Source: Flavobacterium sp. CF108
GTDB taxonomy: Bacteria; Bacteroidota; Bacteroidia; Flavobacteriales; Flavobacteriaceae
Assembly (NCBI RefSeq): GCF_900129795.1
Contig: NZ_FQWW01000012.1
Location: 62,001-126,000, forward strand
Direction of reading: 5' to 3'
DNA length: 64,000 nt
Shown: positions 1 to 7,663 of the stretch, piece by piece
How positions within the stretch are numbered: the first letter of the stretch is position 1
Layout: every line of letters starts with the position of its first letter
Made by a program: the position numbers and the translations under genes
The notes under the pieces: model-generated
Told to the model about the DNA's origin: nothing
Database searches by the model: none
Seen by the model: the letters and a program-made list of their open reading frames with translations, nothing else

Positions 1-1406
1 CAGGTATCATGTCTTACCTGAGTCATTAAGAATAAATTGAAAGATACACCTAAAGTTCCAACTAAGTAAACTGCCGGAGTTTTGTAATGTCTTTCTAATT
101 CTGGTTTTTTATATCTTAAGATCATAACGGCAACACATACCATTCCAAATGCTAATAATGTTCCCATACTACACATTTCACTTACTTTTTCAATTGGGGT
201 AAGCGCAGCAACAATCGAAATAATTGTTCCAACTAAATAGGTACTCTTATAAGGTGTTTTGAAAGTTGTGTGCAGTTTGCTGAAAAATGGAGGTAATAAA
301 CCATCTCTGGACATTCCTAAGAAAATACGAGTTTGTCCAAGCATCATTACAAGCATTACAGATGTTAAACCTGCAGTTGCAGCAATTGTGATAATAAATA
401 CAGCCCATGTTAATCCGTTTTCACTAAAAGCAGAAGCAACCGGAGCAGCTTTGTCTAATTGATCGTAATGAACCATTCCGGTTAATACTAATGAAACCAG
501 AATATATAGAATTGTACAAATAATTAAAGAAGCAATAATAGCAAATGGTACATCTTTTTTAGGATTAATTGCTTCTCCGGCCTGAGTCGAAACAGCGTCA
601 AATCCAATATAAGCAAAGAATACAATTGTTGCAGCCGTTAATACACCTCCAAATCCGAAATTCATTTTTCCAGTTGCATTTCCTAGCGCATCAAGAGCAG
701 GAACTTCAGTAGGAATAAATGGATGCCAGTTATCAGTATTGATGTAGAAAGCACCGCAAACAATTACAAAAAGAACTACAGCAATTTTTACAATTACAAT
801 AATATTATTTGTACTTGCAGCCTCTTTAATTCCTTTTACAAGAATTGCAGTTACAACCCATGTAATTAAAAAGGCAGGTAAGTTAAATGCAAATGTTGGA
901 AGATCGATTAAATCGTGAGGAAACTCTTTATTATGTTCGATGATTTTTTCTGTAGCAGTATGAAAATCATTGCAGAGCCAGATTGGGATGTTAATTCCAA
1001 ATAAATGGAGAAGTTTTACAAAGTACCCGCTCCAGGCGACGGCGACGGTGGTGGCACCCATCATGTACTCAAGAATTAAGTTCCATCCAATGAACCAGGC
1101 AAAAATTTCGCCGATTGTTCCGTATGCATAAGCATATGCAGAACCTTCTACCGGTAATACTGAAGCAAATTCAGCATAACAAAGAGAAGCAAATAAACAG
1201 CCTATACCTGCAATAACAAAGGATAGAGCCAGAGCTGGACCCGCATAATCATGAGCTGCGATTCCTGTTAAAGTGAAAATTCCTCCACCTATGATTGCCC
1301 CAATTCCTAATGAAGTTAAACCCCATCTTGTAAGAACTCTTTTTAAATCACTTTTTTTCATATCGGCCTCAAAGGCTGATATTGGTTTAACTCTCCAAAT
1401 TGACAT
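1..1406 (-). CDS. APC-family amino acid permease (CAT type), C-terminus cut by window edge
   Basis: Inner-membrane amino acid/cation symporter of the APC superfamily. The reading frame opens at the ATG at 1406 and runs open to base 1, so about 468 residues are visible and only the extreme C-terminus is missing. The N-terminal part carries the family's glycine-rich first helix, GIGAIIGGGIFTLTG, followed by alternating hydrophobic segments (about 12 judged by eye). The long loop after the third or fourth helix and the sequence around the second helix resemble CAT/YfnA-type cationic amino acid transporters (family knowledge). The substrate cannot be fixed from sequence. It is transcribed alone, away from the divergent gene at 1694, and has its own promoter at 1438-1471. 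Confidence 0.88.
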   Translation of the reverse strand, partial: MSIWRVKPISAFEADMKKSDLKRVLTRWGLTSLGIGAIIGGGIFTLTGIAAHDYAGPALALSFVIAGIGCLFASLCYAEFASVLPVEGSAYAYAYGTIGEIFAWFIGWNLILEYMMGATTVAVAWSGYFVKLLHLFGINIPIWLCNDFHTATEKIIEHNKEFPHDLIDLPTFAFNLPAFLITWVVTAILVKGIKEAASTNNIIVIVKIAVVLFVIVCGAFYINTDNWHPFIPTEVPALDALGNATGKMNFGFGGVLTAATIVFFAYIGFDAVSTQAGEAINPKKDVPFAIIASLIICTILYILVSLVLTGMVHYDQLDKAAPVASAFSENGLTWAVFIITIAATAGLTSVMLVMMLGQTRIFLGMSRDGLLPPFFSKLHTTFKTPYKSTYLVGTIISIVAALTPIEKVSEMCSMGTLLAFGMVCVAVMILRYKKPELERHYKTPAVYLVGTLGVSFNLFLMTQVRHDT

Positions 1407-1437
1407 ACTATTTTATTGGTTTATTGTTATTAAGCTC

Positions 1438-1471
1438 CAAATGTATCGTTTTTTGTAAAAAATAAAAACAA
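1438..1471 (-). promoter_or_regulatory. Bacteroidota-type promoter of the permease gene
   Basis: On the minus strand a -7 element TACATTTG (1445-1438) follows a -33 TTG (1471-1469) with 23 bases between. This matches the flavobacterial consensus TTG-N17-23-TAnnTTTG. It lies about 30 bases upstream of the permease ATG. Inferred from motif and position only. Confidence 0.6.
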
Positions 1472-1693
1472 TAATCATATTTTAAGTTATAAAATATTTA
1501 AATTTTTGATTTATTCGGTTTGCAATGTTCAGTTAGAGCTGAGTTTATTTTAATCTCTATTATATCGATTGAGTTTGAAAGTGCCAAATTTAGAAATAAT
1601 ATTTTTAGTATTTTTCTTAATAAATATAAATTTTATCCCGTATTTTATACTTTTTATAATAACATTACATTTATAATAATCACAACTTTCAAG

Positions 1694-2569
1694 ATGTTCA
1701 GTCAATATTTTAAATTTACAAGCCAGCAAAGAACTGGTATCTTTTTACTTTTTATAATTATCATCGCATTACAGTTAATTTATTTCTTTGCCGATTTTAA
1801 CCAGTATGAAAAAACTTTTCCTGAAGAGAAAAAATGGCTCTCCTTACAAAAAGGAATAGATGCAGCAAAAGTGACAAAATATAAGAACAAACAAAAAGTA
1901 TATACTTTCAACCCAAATTTTATTTCTGATTATAAAGGATACAAACTTGGAATGTCTGTAGAAGAGATAGATCGTTTGTTAGCTTTCCGAAAACAAGATA
2001 AATATGTAAACTCAGCCGAAGAGTTTCAAAAAGTAACACAAATTTCAGATTCATTATTAAAGGCAATGTCTCCTTTGTTTAAATTCCCGGATTGGACACA
2101 AAAGAAAAACGATTTTAAAACAGAGAAAAAAGAGTACGTTCAAAAAACATCTTTCAAAAAAGAAAGTATAATAGTTAAAGATATAAATCAAGCCAGTCAG
2201 GAAGATTTAATTGCAATATATGGTATTGGCGAAGCATTGTCTGCAAGAATATTAAAACAGAAAGAAATTTTAGGAGGTTTTGTTTCTATGGAACAGCTTG
2301 ACGAAGTTTGGGGACTTTCGCCAGAAGTGATAGCCCAGCTAAACAGCCATTTTAAAGTGATTATGCCTTCAGGTTTTAAGAAGATTGCCATAAATGACGC
2401 GACATTAAAAGAATTATCACAGTTTCCATACTTTAAATATACACTTGCAAAACAAATAGTCACCTATAGAAGTATGAACGGAAATTTTAATAATATTGAG
2501 GATTTGTCAAAAATTAAAGGTTTTCCTGTTGAAAAAGCAAAAATAATTAGTTTATATTTGGAGTTCTAA
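1694..2569 (+). CDS. membrane-anchored helix-hairpin-helix (ComEA-like) protein
   Basis: Predicted 291-residue protein. The frame is open further upstream to 1520, but that extension is low-complexity and reads like non-coding DNA, so I chose the ATG at 1694 (MFSQYFKF). An N-terminal membrane helix (about residues 15-33) is followed by a linker and three helix-hairpin-helix-like repeats, the last two starting INQASQEDL and INDATLKEL. Such repeats bind DNA non-specifically in ComEA-type proteins. The family is common in Flavobacteria as a single-pass protein of unproven role, possibly DNA uptake or a DNA-associated membrane function. It lies 14 bases upstream of the acyl-CoA dehydrogenase and is probably co-transcribed with it. 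Confidence 0.75.
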   Translation: MFSQYFKFTSQQRTGIFLLFIIIIALQLIYFFADFNQYEKTFPEEKKWLSLQKGIDAAKVTKYKNKQKVYTFNPNFISDYKGYKLGMSVEEIDRLLAFRKQDKYVNSAEEFQKVTQISDSLLKAMSPLFKFPDWTQKKNDFKTEKKEYVQKTSFKKESIIVKDINQASQEDLIAIYGIGEALSARILKQKEILGGFVSMEQLDEVWGLSPEVIAQLNSHFKVIMPSGFKKIAINDATLKELSQFPYFKYTLAKQIVTYRSMNGNFNNIEDLSKIKGFPVEKAKIISLYLEF

Positions 2570-2583
2570 AAAAATAGTACATA

Positions 2584-3726
2584 ATGAATTTTGATTATAA
2601 CGAAATGCAGTCGATGATTGCTCAATCTATAAAAGACTTTGCAGAAAAAAATATTAAGCCCTTTATAATGGAGTGGGATGAAGCCCAGATTTTTCCGGTT
2701 GATTTATTTAAAAAACTCGGTGAAATGGGGTTTATGGGAGTTTTAGTACCCGAAGAATATGGTGGATCTGGATTAGGTTACCATGAATATATTACGGTTA
2801 TTGAAGAGATTTCAAAAGTAGATCCCTCAATTGGTTTGTCAGTTGCAGCGCATAATTCGCTTTGTACCAACCATATTTTGACCTTTGGAAACGAAGAGCA
2901 AAAGAAAAAGTATTTACCAAAATTAGCTACGGCCGAATATATAGGAGCCTGGGGTTTAACAGAACATAATACAGGATCTGATGCCGGAGGAATGAATACA
3001 ACGGCTGTTAAAGACGGAGATTTTTGGATTATTAATGGTGCTAAAAACTTTATTACACATGCTATTTCTGGAGATGTAGCGGTTGTAATTGTTAGAACAG
3101 GAGAAAAAGGTGATTCTAAAGGGATGACTGCTTTTGTTTTAGAAAAAGGAATGGTTGGATTTTCTTCTGGTAAAAAAGAGAATAAATTAGGAATGCGTGC
3201 CAGCGAAACTGCCGAGTTAGTTTTTGACAGCTGCCGGGTTCCAGATGCAAACAGATTAGGTGAAGTTGGACAAGGATTTGTTCAGGCAATGAAAATTTTA
3301 GATGGAGGCCGAATTTCAATTGGAGCTTTATCATTAGGAATTGCAAAAGGAGCTTATGAAGCAGCATTAAAATATTCAAAAGAAAGATATCAGTTTGGTC
3401 AGCCAATAAGCAGTTTTCAGGGAATTTCATTTAAACTAGCCGATATGGCAACAGAAATTGAAGCCTCAGAATTATTATTGCATAAAGCAGCATACTTAAA
3501 ACAACAGCATAAACCGGTAACAACATCTGGAGCAATGGCGAAAATGTATGCTTCAGAAGCCTGCGTTAAAATTGCAAACGAAGCAGTGCAGATTCACGGA
3601 GGTTATGGCTATACAAAAGATTTTCCGGTAGAGAAATTCTACAGAGATTCTAAGTTGTGTACGATTGGAGAAGGAACAACTGAAATTCAAAAATTAGTTA
3701 TCTCTAGAAACTTATTGAAAGAGTAA
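2584..3726 (+). CDS. acyl-CoA dehydrogenase (short-chain/butyryl type)
   Basis: FAD-dependent dehydrogenase of fatty acid or branched-chain acyl-CoA breakdown, passing electrons to ETF. At 380 residues it has the normal family length. Visible signatures are the WGLTEHNTGSDAGG flavin/substrate segment (about residues 120-135), GGRISIGALSLGIAKGAYEA (about 240), and the C-terminal QIHGGYGYTKDFPVEKFYRD followed by GEGTTEIQ. The Glu in that last motif (about 363) is at the position of the catalytic base of short-chain enzymes. It follows the HHH gene by 14 bases. Its stop codon lies inside the first unit of a heptamer tandem repeat. Chain-length specificity is not resolved. Confidence 0.9.
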   Translation: MNFDYNEMQSMIAQSIKDFAEKNIKPFIMEWDEAQIFPVDLFKKLGEMGFMGVLVPEEYGGSGLGYHEYITVIEEISKVDPSIGLSVAAHNSLCTNHILTFGNEEQKKKYLPKLATAEYIGAWGLTEHNTGSDAGGMNTTAVKDGDFWIINGAKNFITHAISGDVAVVIVRTGEKGDSKGMTAFVLEKGMVGFSSGKKENKLGMRASETAELVFDSCRVPDANRLGEVGQGFVQAMKILDGGRISIGALSLGIAKGAYEAALKYSKERYQFGQPISSFQGISFKLADMATEIEASELLLHKAAYLKQQHKPVTTSGAMAKMYASEACVKIANEAVQIHGGYGYTKDFPVEKFYRDSKLCTIGEGTTEIQKLVISRNLLKE

Positions 3727-3853
3727 AGGGTAAAGAGTAAAGAGTAAAGAGTAAAGAGTAAAGAGTAAAGAGTAAAGAGTAAAGAGTAAAGAGTAAAGAG
3801 TAAAGAGTAAAGAGTAAAGAGTAAAGAGTAAAGAGTAAAGAGTAAAGAGTAAA
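3721..3853 (+). repeat. tandem heptamer repeat, 19 copies of GAGTAAA
   Basis: Nineteen head-to-tail copies of a 7-base unit (GAGTAAA), the second copy reading GGGTAAA. The array begins with the last sense codon (GAG) and stop codon (TAA) of the acyl-CoA dehydrogenase and runs to 3853. Copy-number change would not alter the protein but would change the distance to rpsU. Such arrays are prone to slippage. Confidence 0.95.
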
Positions 3854-3942
3854 GAAGCTCTGTTTTTTCTCTATTTTTTATACTCTATTCTCTTTCAAAA
3901 AAATAATTCACAATTTATAACTCATAATTAATAATTAATTTT

Positions 3943-3971
3943 TACATTTGCAGCCTTAACGAGAGGAGGTG
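3943..3971 (+). promoter_or_regulatory. rpsU -7 element and strong Shine-Dalgarno
   Basis: TACATTTG at 3943-3950 matches the Bacteroidota -7 consensus; no well-placed TTG was found. AGGAGGTG at 3964-3971 is an extended Shine-Dalgarno complementary to the 16S 3' end, with GGAGG ending 10 bases before the rpsU ATG. Most genes in this window have no such sequence. In Flavobacteriia the anti-SD is sequestered by bS21 and neighbouring ribosomal proteins, and rpsU itself keeps a strong SD (established knowledge), which suggests autoregulation by bS21-deficient ribosomes. Confidence 0.8.
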
Positions 3972-3979
3972 TCTATATT

Positions 3980-4174
3980 ATGTTAATTATACCAATTAAA
4001 GACGGAGAAAATATCGATAGAGCATTAAAGCGCTATAAAAGAAAATTTGATAAAACAGGAACTGTTCGTCAATTAAGAGCACGTACTGCTTTTATTAAGC
4101 CTTCTGTTGTAAAAAGAGCTCAAATTCAAAAAGCTGCTTACATTCAAACTTTGAAAGATAGTTTAGAAAGTTAG
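3980..4174 (+). CDS. rpsU: 30S ribosomal protein bS21
   Basis: A 64-residue basic protein starting MLIIPIKDGENIDRALKRYK, the standard bS21 pattern, with a basic middle and C-terminus. It sits on the 30S platform next to the 3' end of 16S rRNA. In Bacteroidota it helps occlude the anti-Shine-Dalgarno sequence. The start is fixed by an unusually strong SD 10 bases upstream. It is monocistronic, with its own promoter-like element and a terminator at 4199-4246. Confidence 0.96.
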   Translation: MLIIPIKDGENIDRALKRYKRKFDKTGTVRQLRARTAFIKPSVVKRAQIQKAAYIQTLKDSLES

Positions 4175-4198
4175 TATTTCGCTTTTCAAAAATAATTA

Positions 4199-4246
4199 CC
4201 GTTAGTCATCAAAAAGTTTTAACTTTGATGCTAACGGTTTTTTTTT
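4199..4246 (+). terminator. rho-independent terminator of rpsU
   Basis: CCGTTAG-t-CATCAAA (4199-4213) pairs with TTTGATG-CTAACGG (4224-4237), followed by a run of nine T. It lies 25 bases after the rpsU stop. Confidence 0.85.
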
Positions 4247-4306
4247 ATTTTAAAAATCTTCTGATGATTTATATATAATAGGTATAAATCGAAAAAAATC
4301 TTTCTT

Positions 4307-5200
4307 ATGAAATCAAACAAAGAAGCTTTTCGTGATTATTTGCAGCTGGAAAAAAAATATTCTCCACATACGGTTAATGCTTATTTGAATGATATTGGTT
4401 TTTTTGAAGAATTTAATAAATCTCGTTTTGAGCAGGAAAACGTTGAGAAAGTTAATTATAGTCAAATAAGAAGCTGGATTGTTTCTTTAGTTGATCAGGA
4501 AATTTCTAATGTTTCTGTAAATCGAAAAATGGCTTCCTTAAAAGCCTTTTATAAATTTCTTTTAAAGATTAAGCAAATAGAGGTAAATCCAATGCTTAAA
4601 CATAAAGCGCTTAAAACTCCTAAAATTGTTCAGATTCCATTTTCAGAAAAAGAAGTAAGTGATTTAATGCTTGGGGTAGATTCTCCGTCCGGATTTGAAG
4701 AAATAAGAGATAAGCTTATTGTTGATCTTTTTTATACGACGGGAATGCGTCGTGCAGAATTAATAGGTTTAATGATAAAGAATGTCGATTTGTCTTCGAA
4801 TCTTATTAAGGTGTTAGGAAAAAGAAATAAGGAGCGAATTATTCCGCTTTTACCCATTGTTGCAGATCAGATTAATTTGTATTTAAAAGAAAGATCGGGG
4901 GTTGAAGAAATCGTAGATTCTGATTATTTTTTTATTTCGAAAAAAGGGTTAAAATTGAGTGAATCGTTTGTGTATCGATTAATAAATTGTTACTTTAGTA
5001 GGGTCTCTGAAAAGGTAAAAAAAAGTCCTCACGTGCTTCGGCATACTTTTGCGACTCACTTATTAAATAACGGAGCAGATTTAAATTCAGTTAAGGAGTT
5101 ATTAGGGCATTCGAGTTTGGCATCTACGCAAGTTTATACTCATAATAGTTTAGCAGAACTTAAAAAAGTTTATTCAGATGCTCATCCAAGAAATAAGTAA
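4307..5200 (+). CDS. xerC: tyrosine recombinase XerC/XerD family
   Basis: A 297-residue site-specific recombinase of the type that resolves chromosome dimers at dif. The SAM-like core-binding domain (residues 1-90) starts with the typical YLQLEKKYSPHTVNAYLNDI. The catalytic domain shows Arg148 (GMRRAEL), a Lys near 172, His242 and Arg245 (PHVLRHTFATH), His268 (LLGHSS) and the nucleophile Tyr277 (TQVYTH). All six expected residues are present. It is a housekeeping-sized Xer protein, with no integron or phage context. XerC versus XerD is not decided; the symbol follows common flavobacterial naming. It is followed closely by hpf. Confidence 0.88.
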   Translation: MKSNKEAFRDYLQLEKKYSPHTVNAYLNDIGFFEEFNKSRFEQENVEKVNYSQIRSWIVSLVDQEISNVSVNRKMASLKAFYKFLLKIKQIEVNPMLKHKALKTPKIVQIPFSEKEVSDLMLGVDSPSGFEEIRDKLIVDLFYTTGMRRAELIGLMIKNVDLSSNLIKVLGKRNKERIIPLLPIVADQINLYLKERSGVEEIVDSDYFFISKKGLKLSESFVYRLINCYFSRVSEKVKKSPHVLRHTFATHLLNNGADLNSVKELLGHSSLASTQVYTHNSLAELKKVYSDAHPRNK

Positions 5201-5234
5201 TAACTCTGAAATGTTTAACCCTAAAATAATTATT

Positions 5235-5537
5235 ATGAAGGTAGATGTTCATGCAGTTAACTTTACTGTCGACAGAAAATTGGTGGATTTTATTCAAGAA
5301 AGAATGGATAAGCTGGAAAAGTATTACGACCGAGTTGTTTCGGCTGATGTTTTTTTAAAAGTTGAAAGAACAAGTGATAAGGAGAATAAGGCGGTAGAGA
5401 TTAAGATTAATGTTCCGGGAGATGAATTTTTGGTTAAAAAGCAATGTAAATCGTTTGAAGAGGCAGTTGAGCTTTCGGCAGAATCTTTAGAACGTTTACT
5501 GGTAAAAAGGAAAGAAAAAATAAGAGCACATATTTAA
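5235..5537 (+). CDS. hpf: ribosome hibernation promoting factor (HPF/YfiA, short form)
   Basis: About 100 residues. The ATG at 5235 (MKVDVHAVNFTVDRKLVDFI) is preferred because the frame upstream overlaps the recombinase end and is not family-like. The sequence shows the HPF/RaiA fold pattern: beta strand, helix with IQERMDKLEKYYD, then VFLKVERTSDKENKAVEIKI and a C-terminal Lys/Arg-rich helix. It binds the 30S decoding region and inactivates ribosomes in stationary phase. There is no long C-terminal dimerisation domain. It lies 34 bases after the recombinase and just upstream of the tRNA/tuf operon promoter. Confidence 0.9.
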   Translation: MKVDVHAVNFTVDRKLVDFIQERMDKLEKYYDRVVSADVFLKVERTSDKENKAVEIKINVPGDEFLVKKQCKSFEEAVELSAESLERLLVKRKEKIRAHI

Positions 5538-5561
5538 TTGAAATTTTTTTTAAAAAATGTT

Positions 5562-5590
5562 TTGATTCAAAGATAAAATAGCTACATTTG
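5562..5590 (+). promoter_or_regulatory. promoter of the tRNA-tuf operon
   Basis: TTG (5562-5564), 18 bases, then TACATTTG (5583-5590): a full match to the Bacteroidota consensus, placed 37 bases before the first tRNA. Confidence 0.75.
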
Positions 5591-5627
5591 CAGTCCGTTA
5601 GAAATAGCGGACTTTTTTAATGTATTC

Positions 5628-5701
5628 GCCGATGTAGCTCAGCTGGCTAGAGCAGCTGATTTGTAATCAGCAGGTCGTGGGTTCGAGTCCCTCTATCGGC
5701 T
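5628..5701 (+). tRNA. tRNA-Thr (anticodon TGT)
   Basis: A 74-base cloverleaf. The acceptor GCCGATG pairs with TATCGGC, the anticodon loop is TTTGTAA in stem GCTGA/TCAGC, and the T-loop is TTCGAGT. CCA is not encoded. It is the first gene of the tRNA-tuf operon. Confidence 0.96.
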
Positions 5702-5822
5702 CAAAAATATTTCAAATGCGATTTGAAATAGGTTCTTTTAAAATATTGGAAAACAAGAATTTACGGTATAAATTTCGGTTTAGAGCAATCTGAAATCTGC
5801 AAATTAAAACCATGAATTATTC

Positions 5823-5903
5823 GGGGAGATACTCAAGCGGCCAACGAGGGCAGACTGTAAATCTGCTGTGTGAACTTCGCAGGTTCGAATCCTGCTCTCC
5901 CCA
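5823..5903 (+). tRNA. tRNA-Tyr (anticodon GTA)
   Basis: An 81-base class II tRNA with a long variable arm. The acceptor GGGGAGA pairs with TCTCCCC, the discriminator is A, and the anticodon loop is CTGTAAA in stem GCAGA/TCTGC. Confidence 0.96.
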
Positions 5904-5932
5904 CAAAAAAAGAAGTTAAGATTTCGGATTTT

Positions 5933-5961
5933 AGATTTTAGATTTTCAAAATCTAAAATCT
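5933..5961. repeat. 29-base palindrome between tRNA genes
   Basis: Two copies of AGATTTT are followed, after a single C, by two copies of AAAATCT, giving a perfect 14-base inverted repeat. Similar TTTTAGATTTTAGA strings recur near 60620 and 60850, so this is a dispersed element. It lies between tRNA-Tyr and the second tRNA-Thr. Confidence 0.8.
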
Positions 5962-5991
5962 GAATTCAAAGATCTAAAATCAGAACTCTCT

Positions 5992-6063
5992 GCCGGTGTA
6001 GCTCAGGGGTAGAGTGCTTCCTTGGTAAGGAAGAGGTCTCGGGTTCAAATCCCGACATTGGCT
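5992..6063 (+). tRNA. tRNA-Thr (anticodon GGT)
   Basis: A 72-base cloverleaf. The acceptor GCCGGTG pairs with CATTGGC through two G-T pairs, and the anticodon loop is TTGGTAA in stem CTTCC/GGAAG. CCA is not encoded. It lies 55 bases before tuf. Confidence 0.95.
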
Positions 6064-6118
6064 CAAGTAAGTAGGAAATTGAAAATTAATATATAACTAA
6101 GATTAAAAATTAAGTAAA

Positions 6119-7306
6119 ATGGCAAAGGAGAATTTTAATCGTTCCAAACCGCACTTAAACATAGGTACAATTGGACACGTGGATCACGGAAAAACTACAT
6201 TAACTGCTGCAATTACAAAAGTATTGTCAGATGCTGGTTACTGTCAAGCAAAATCGTTTGATCAAATCGATAACGCTCCAGAGGAGAAAGAAAGAGGTAT
6301 TACTATTAATACATCTCACGTAGAGTATGAAACAGCTAACCGTCACTACGCTCACGTTGACTGTCCAGGTCACGCGGATTACGTAAAGAACATGGTTACT
6401 GGAGCAGCTCAAATGGACGGAGCTATCTTAGTAGTTGCTGCTACAGATGGTCCAATGCCACAAACTCGTGAGCACATCCTTTTAGGACGTCAGGTTGGTA
6501 TTCCAAGAATCGTTGTTTTCATGAACAAAGTGGATATGGTTGATGATGCTGAGTTGTTAGAGCTTGTTGAAATGGAAATTAGAGATTTATTATCTTTCTA
6601 CGAATATGATGGAGATAATGGTCCTGTTGTTCAAGGTTCTGCTTTAGGAGGATTGAATAATGATCCTGCTTGGGTACCAAAAATCATTGAATTAATGGAA
6701 GCTGTTGATGCTTGGATCGAAGAGCCAGTGCGTGACGTTGCTAAACCATTCTTGATGCCGGTTGAGGACGTATTTACAATTACTGGTCGTGGAACTGTTG
6801 CTACAGGTCGTATCGAAACTGGTATTGCTAATACAGGTGATGCTGTTGAAATCATTGGTATGGGAGCTGATAAATTAACTTCTACTATTACAGGAGTTGA
6901 GATGTTCCGTAAAATCCTTGATAGAGGAGAAGCTGGAGATAACGTAGGTTTATTGTTAAGAGGTATTGATAAAGAATCTATCAAAAGAGGAATGGTTATC
7001 ATTAAGCCAGGATCAGTAAAACCACACGCTACTTTCAAAGCTGAGGTTTATATCTTGAAAAAAGAAGAAGGTGGACGTCATACTCCATTCCACAATAACT
7101 ACCGTCCACAGTTCTACGTACGTACAACTGACGTAACAGGAGTTATTACTTTACCAGAAGGAGTAGAGATGGTAATGCCAGGAGATAACTTGACTATCAA
7201 TGTTGCTTTATTAAGCCCAATCGCAATGAGCGTAGGTTTACGTTTTGCTATCCGTGAAGGTGGTAGAACTGTAGGTGCAGGTCAGGTGACTGAAATCATA
7301 GGATAA
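6119..7306 (+). CDS. tuf: translation elongation factor Tu
   Basis: A 395-residue GTPase that delivers aminoacyl-tRNA to the ribosome. Motifs are G1 GHVDHGKTT (about residue 19), the switch I RGITINTSHVEYE, G3 DCPGHADYV and G4 NKVD. Domains 2 and 3 follow, ending VGAGQVTEIIG. The length is normal. It is co-transcribed with the upstream tRNAs and is followed by a hairpin and tRNA-Trp, the usual Bacteroidota arrangement. Confidence 0.98.
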   Translation: MAKENFNRSKPHLNIGTIGHVDHGKTTLTAAITKVLSDAGYCQAKSFDQIDNAPEEKERGITINTSHVEYETANRHYAHVDCPGHADYVKNMVTGAAQMDGAILVVAATDGPMPQTREHILLGRQVGIPRIVVFMNKVDMVDDAELLELVEMEIRDLLSFYEYDGDNGPVVQGSALGGLNNDPAWVPKIIELMEAVDAWIEEPVRDVAKPFLMPVEDVFTITGRGTVATGRIETGIANTGDAVEIIGMGADKLTSTITGVEMFRKILDRGEAGDNVGLLLRGIDKESIKRGMVIIKPGSVKPHATFKAEVYILKKEEGGRHTPFHNNYRPQFYVRTTDVTGVITLPEGVEMVMPGDNLTINVALLSPIAMSVGLRFAIREGGRTVGAGQVTEIIG

Positions 7307-7323
7307 TCCTATAACAAATTATA

Positions 7324-7362
7324 AAAAGCCAGTTGATTTTTTTAACGAAATCACTGGCTTTT
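7324..7362 (+). terminator. hairpin after tuf (terminator or processing site)
   Basis: AAAAGCCAGT (7324-7333) pairs with ACTGGCTTTT (7353-7362), extended by GATTT/AAATC across one bulge. The following T-run is short. It may terminate part of the tuf transcripts or mark processing before tRNA-Trp, which starts 4 bases later. Confidence 0.6.
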
Positions 7363-7366
7363 AATT

Positions 7367-7437
7367 ACGGGCGTAGTTCAAGGGTAGAATAGCGGTCTCC
7401 AAAACCGTTGATGGGGGTTCGAATCCCTCCGCCCGTG
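7367..7437 (+). tRNA. tRNA-Trp (anticodon CCA)
   Basis: A 71-base cloverleaf. The acceptor ACGGGCG pairs with CGCCCGT, the discriminator is G, the anticodon loop is CTCCAAA and the T-loop is TTCGAAT. It lies between tuf and secE, as usual in this phylum. Confidence 0.96.
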
Positions 7438-7455
7438 CAATAAAAATTATATCAA

Positions 7456-7653
7456 ATGACAAAAGTTACTAATTATTTATCAGAGGCTTTCGAAGAATTA
7501 AAGTCAAATGTTACTTGGCCAGCTTGGGCTGAAGTTCAAAAATTGACAATTGTTGTGGCTGTATTTTCGATTCTGTTCGCTTTGGCAACTTGGGGAGTAG
7601 ACGAATTTTTTGCAAAAGCTTTGGCTGGATTTTTTAACTGGTTAAAAGGATAA
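7456..7653 (+). CDS. secE: protein translocase subunit SecE
   Basis: A 65-residue single-span form of SecE. It has an amphipathic N-terminal helix ending in FEELKSNVTWPAWAEVQKLT, containing the conserved VTWP, then one membrane helix (about residues 27-45). It clamps the SecY channel in the inner membrane. It lies directly upstream of nusG, the classic order. Confidence 0.95.
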   Translation: MTKVTNYLSEAFEELKSNVTWPAWAEVQKLTIVVAVFSILFALATWGVDEFFAKALAGFFNWLKG

Positions 7654-7663
7654 TTTTTTTGTG

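Noticed and set aside
1520..1693. A 58-codon upstream extension of the HHH protein
   Set aside because: Low-complexity AT-rich sequence without conserved pattern; the ATG at 1694 gives a proper membrane anchor directly at the N-terminus.
3721..3853. Heptamer array considered as CRISPR or minisatellite gene
   Set aside because: There are no spacers between units, the unit is 7 bases, and no cas genes are present; it is a simple tandem repeat.
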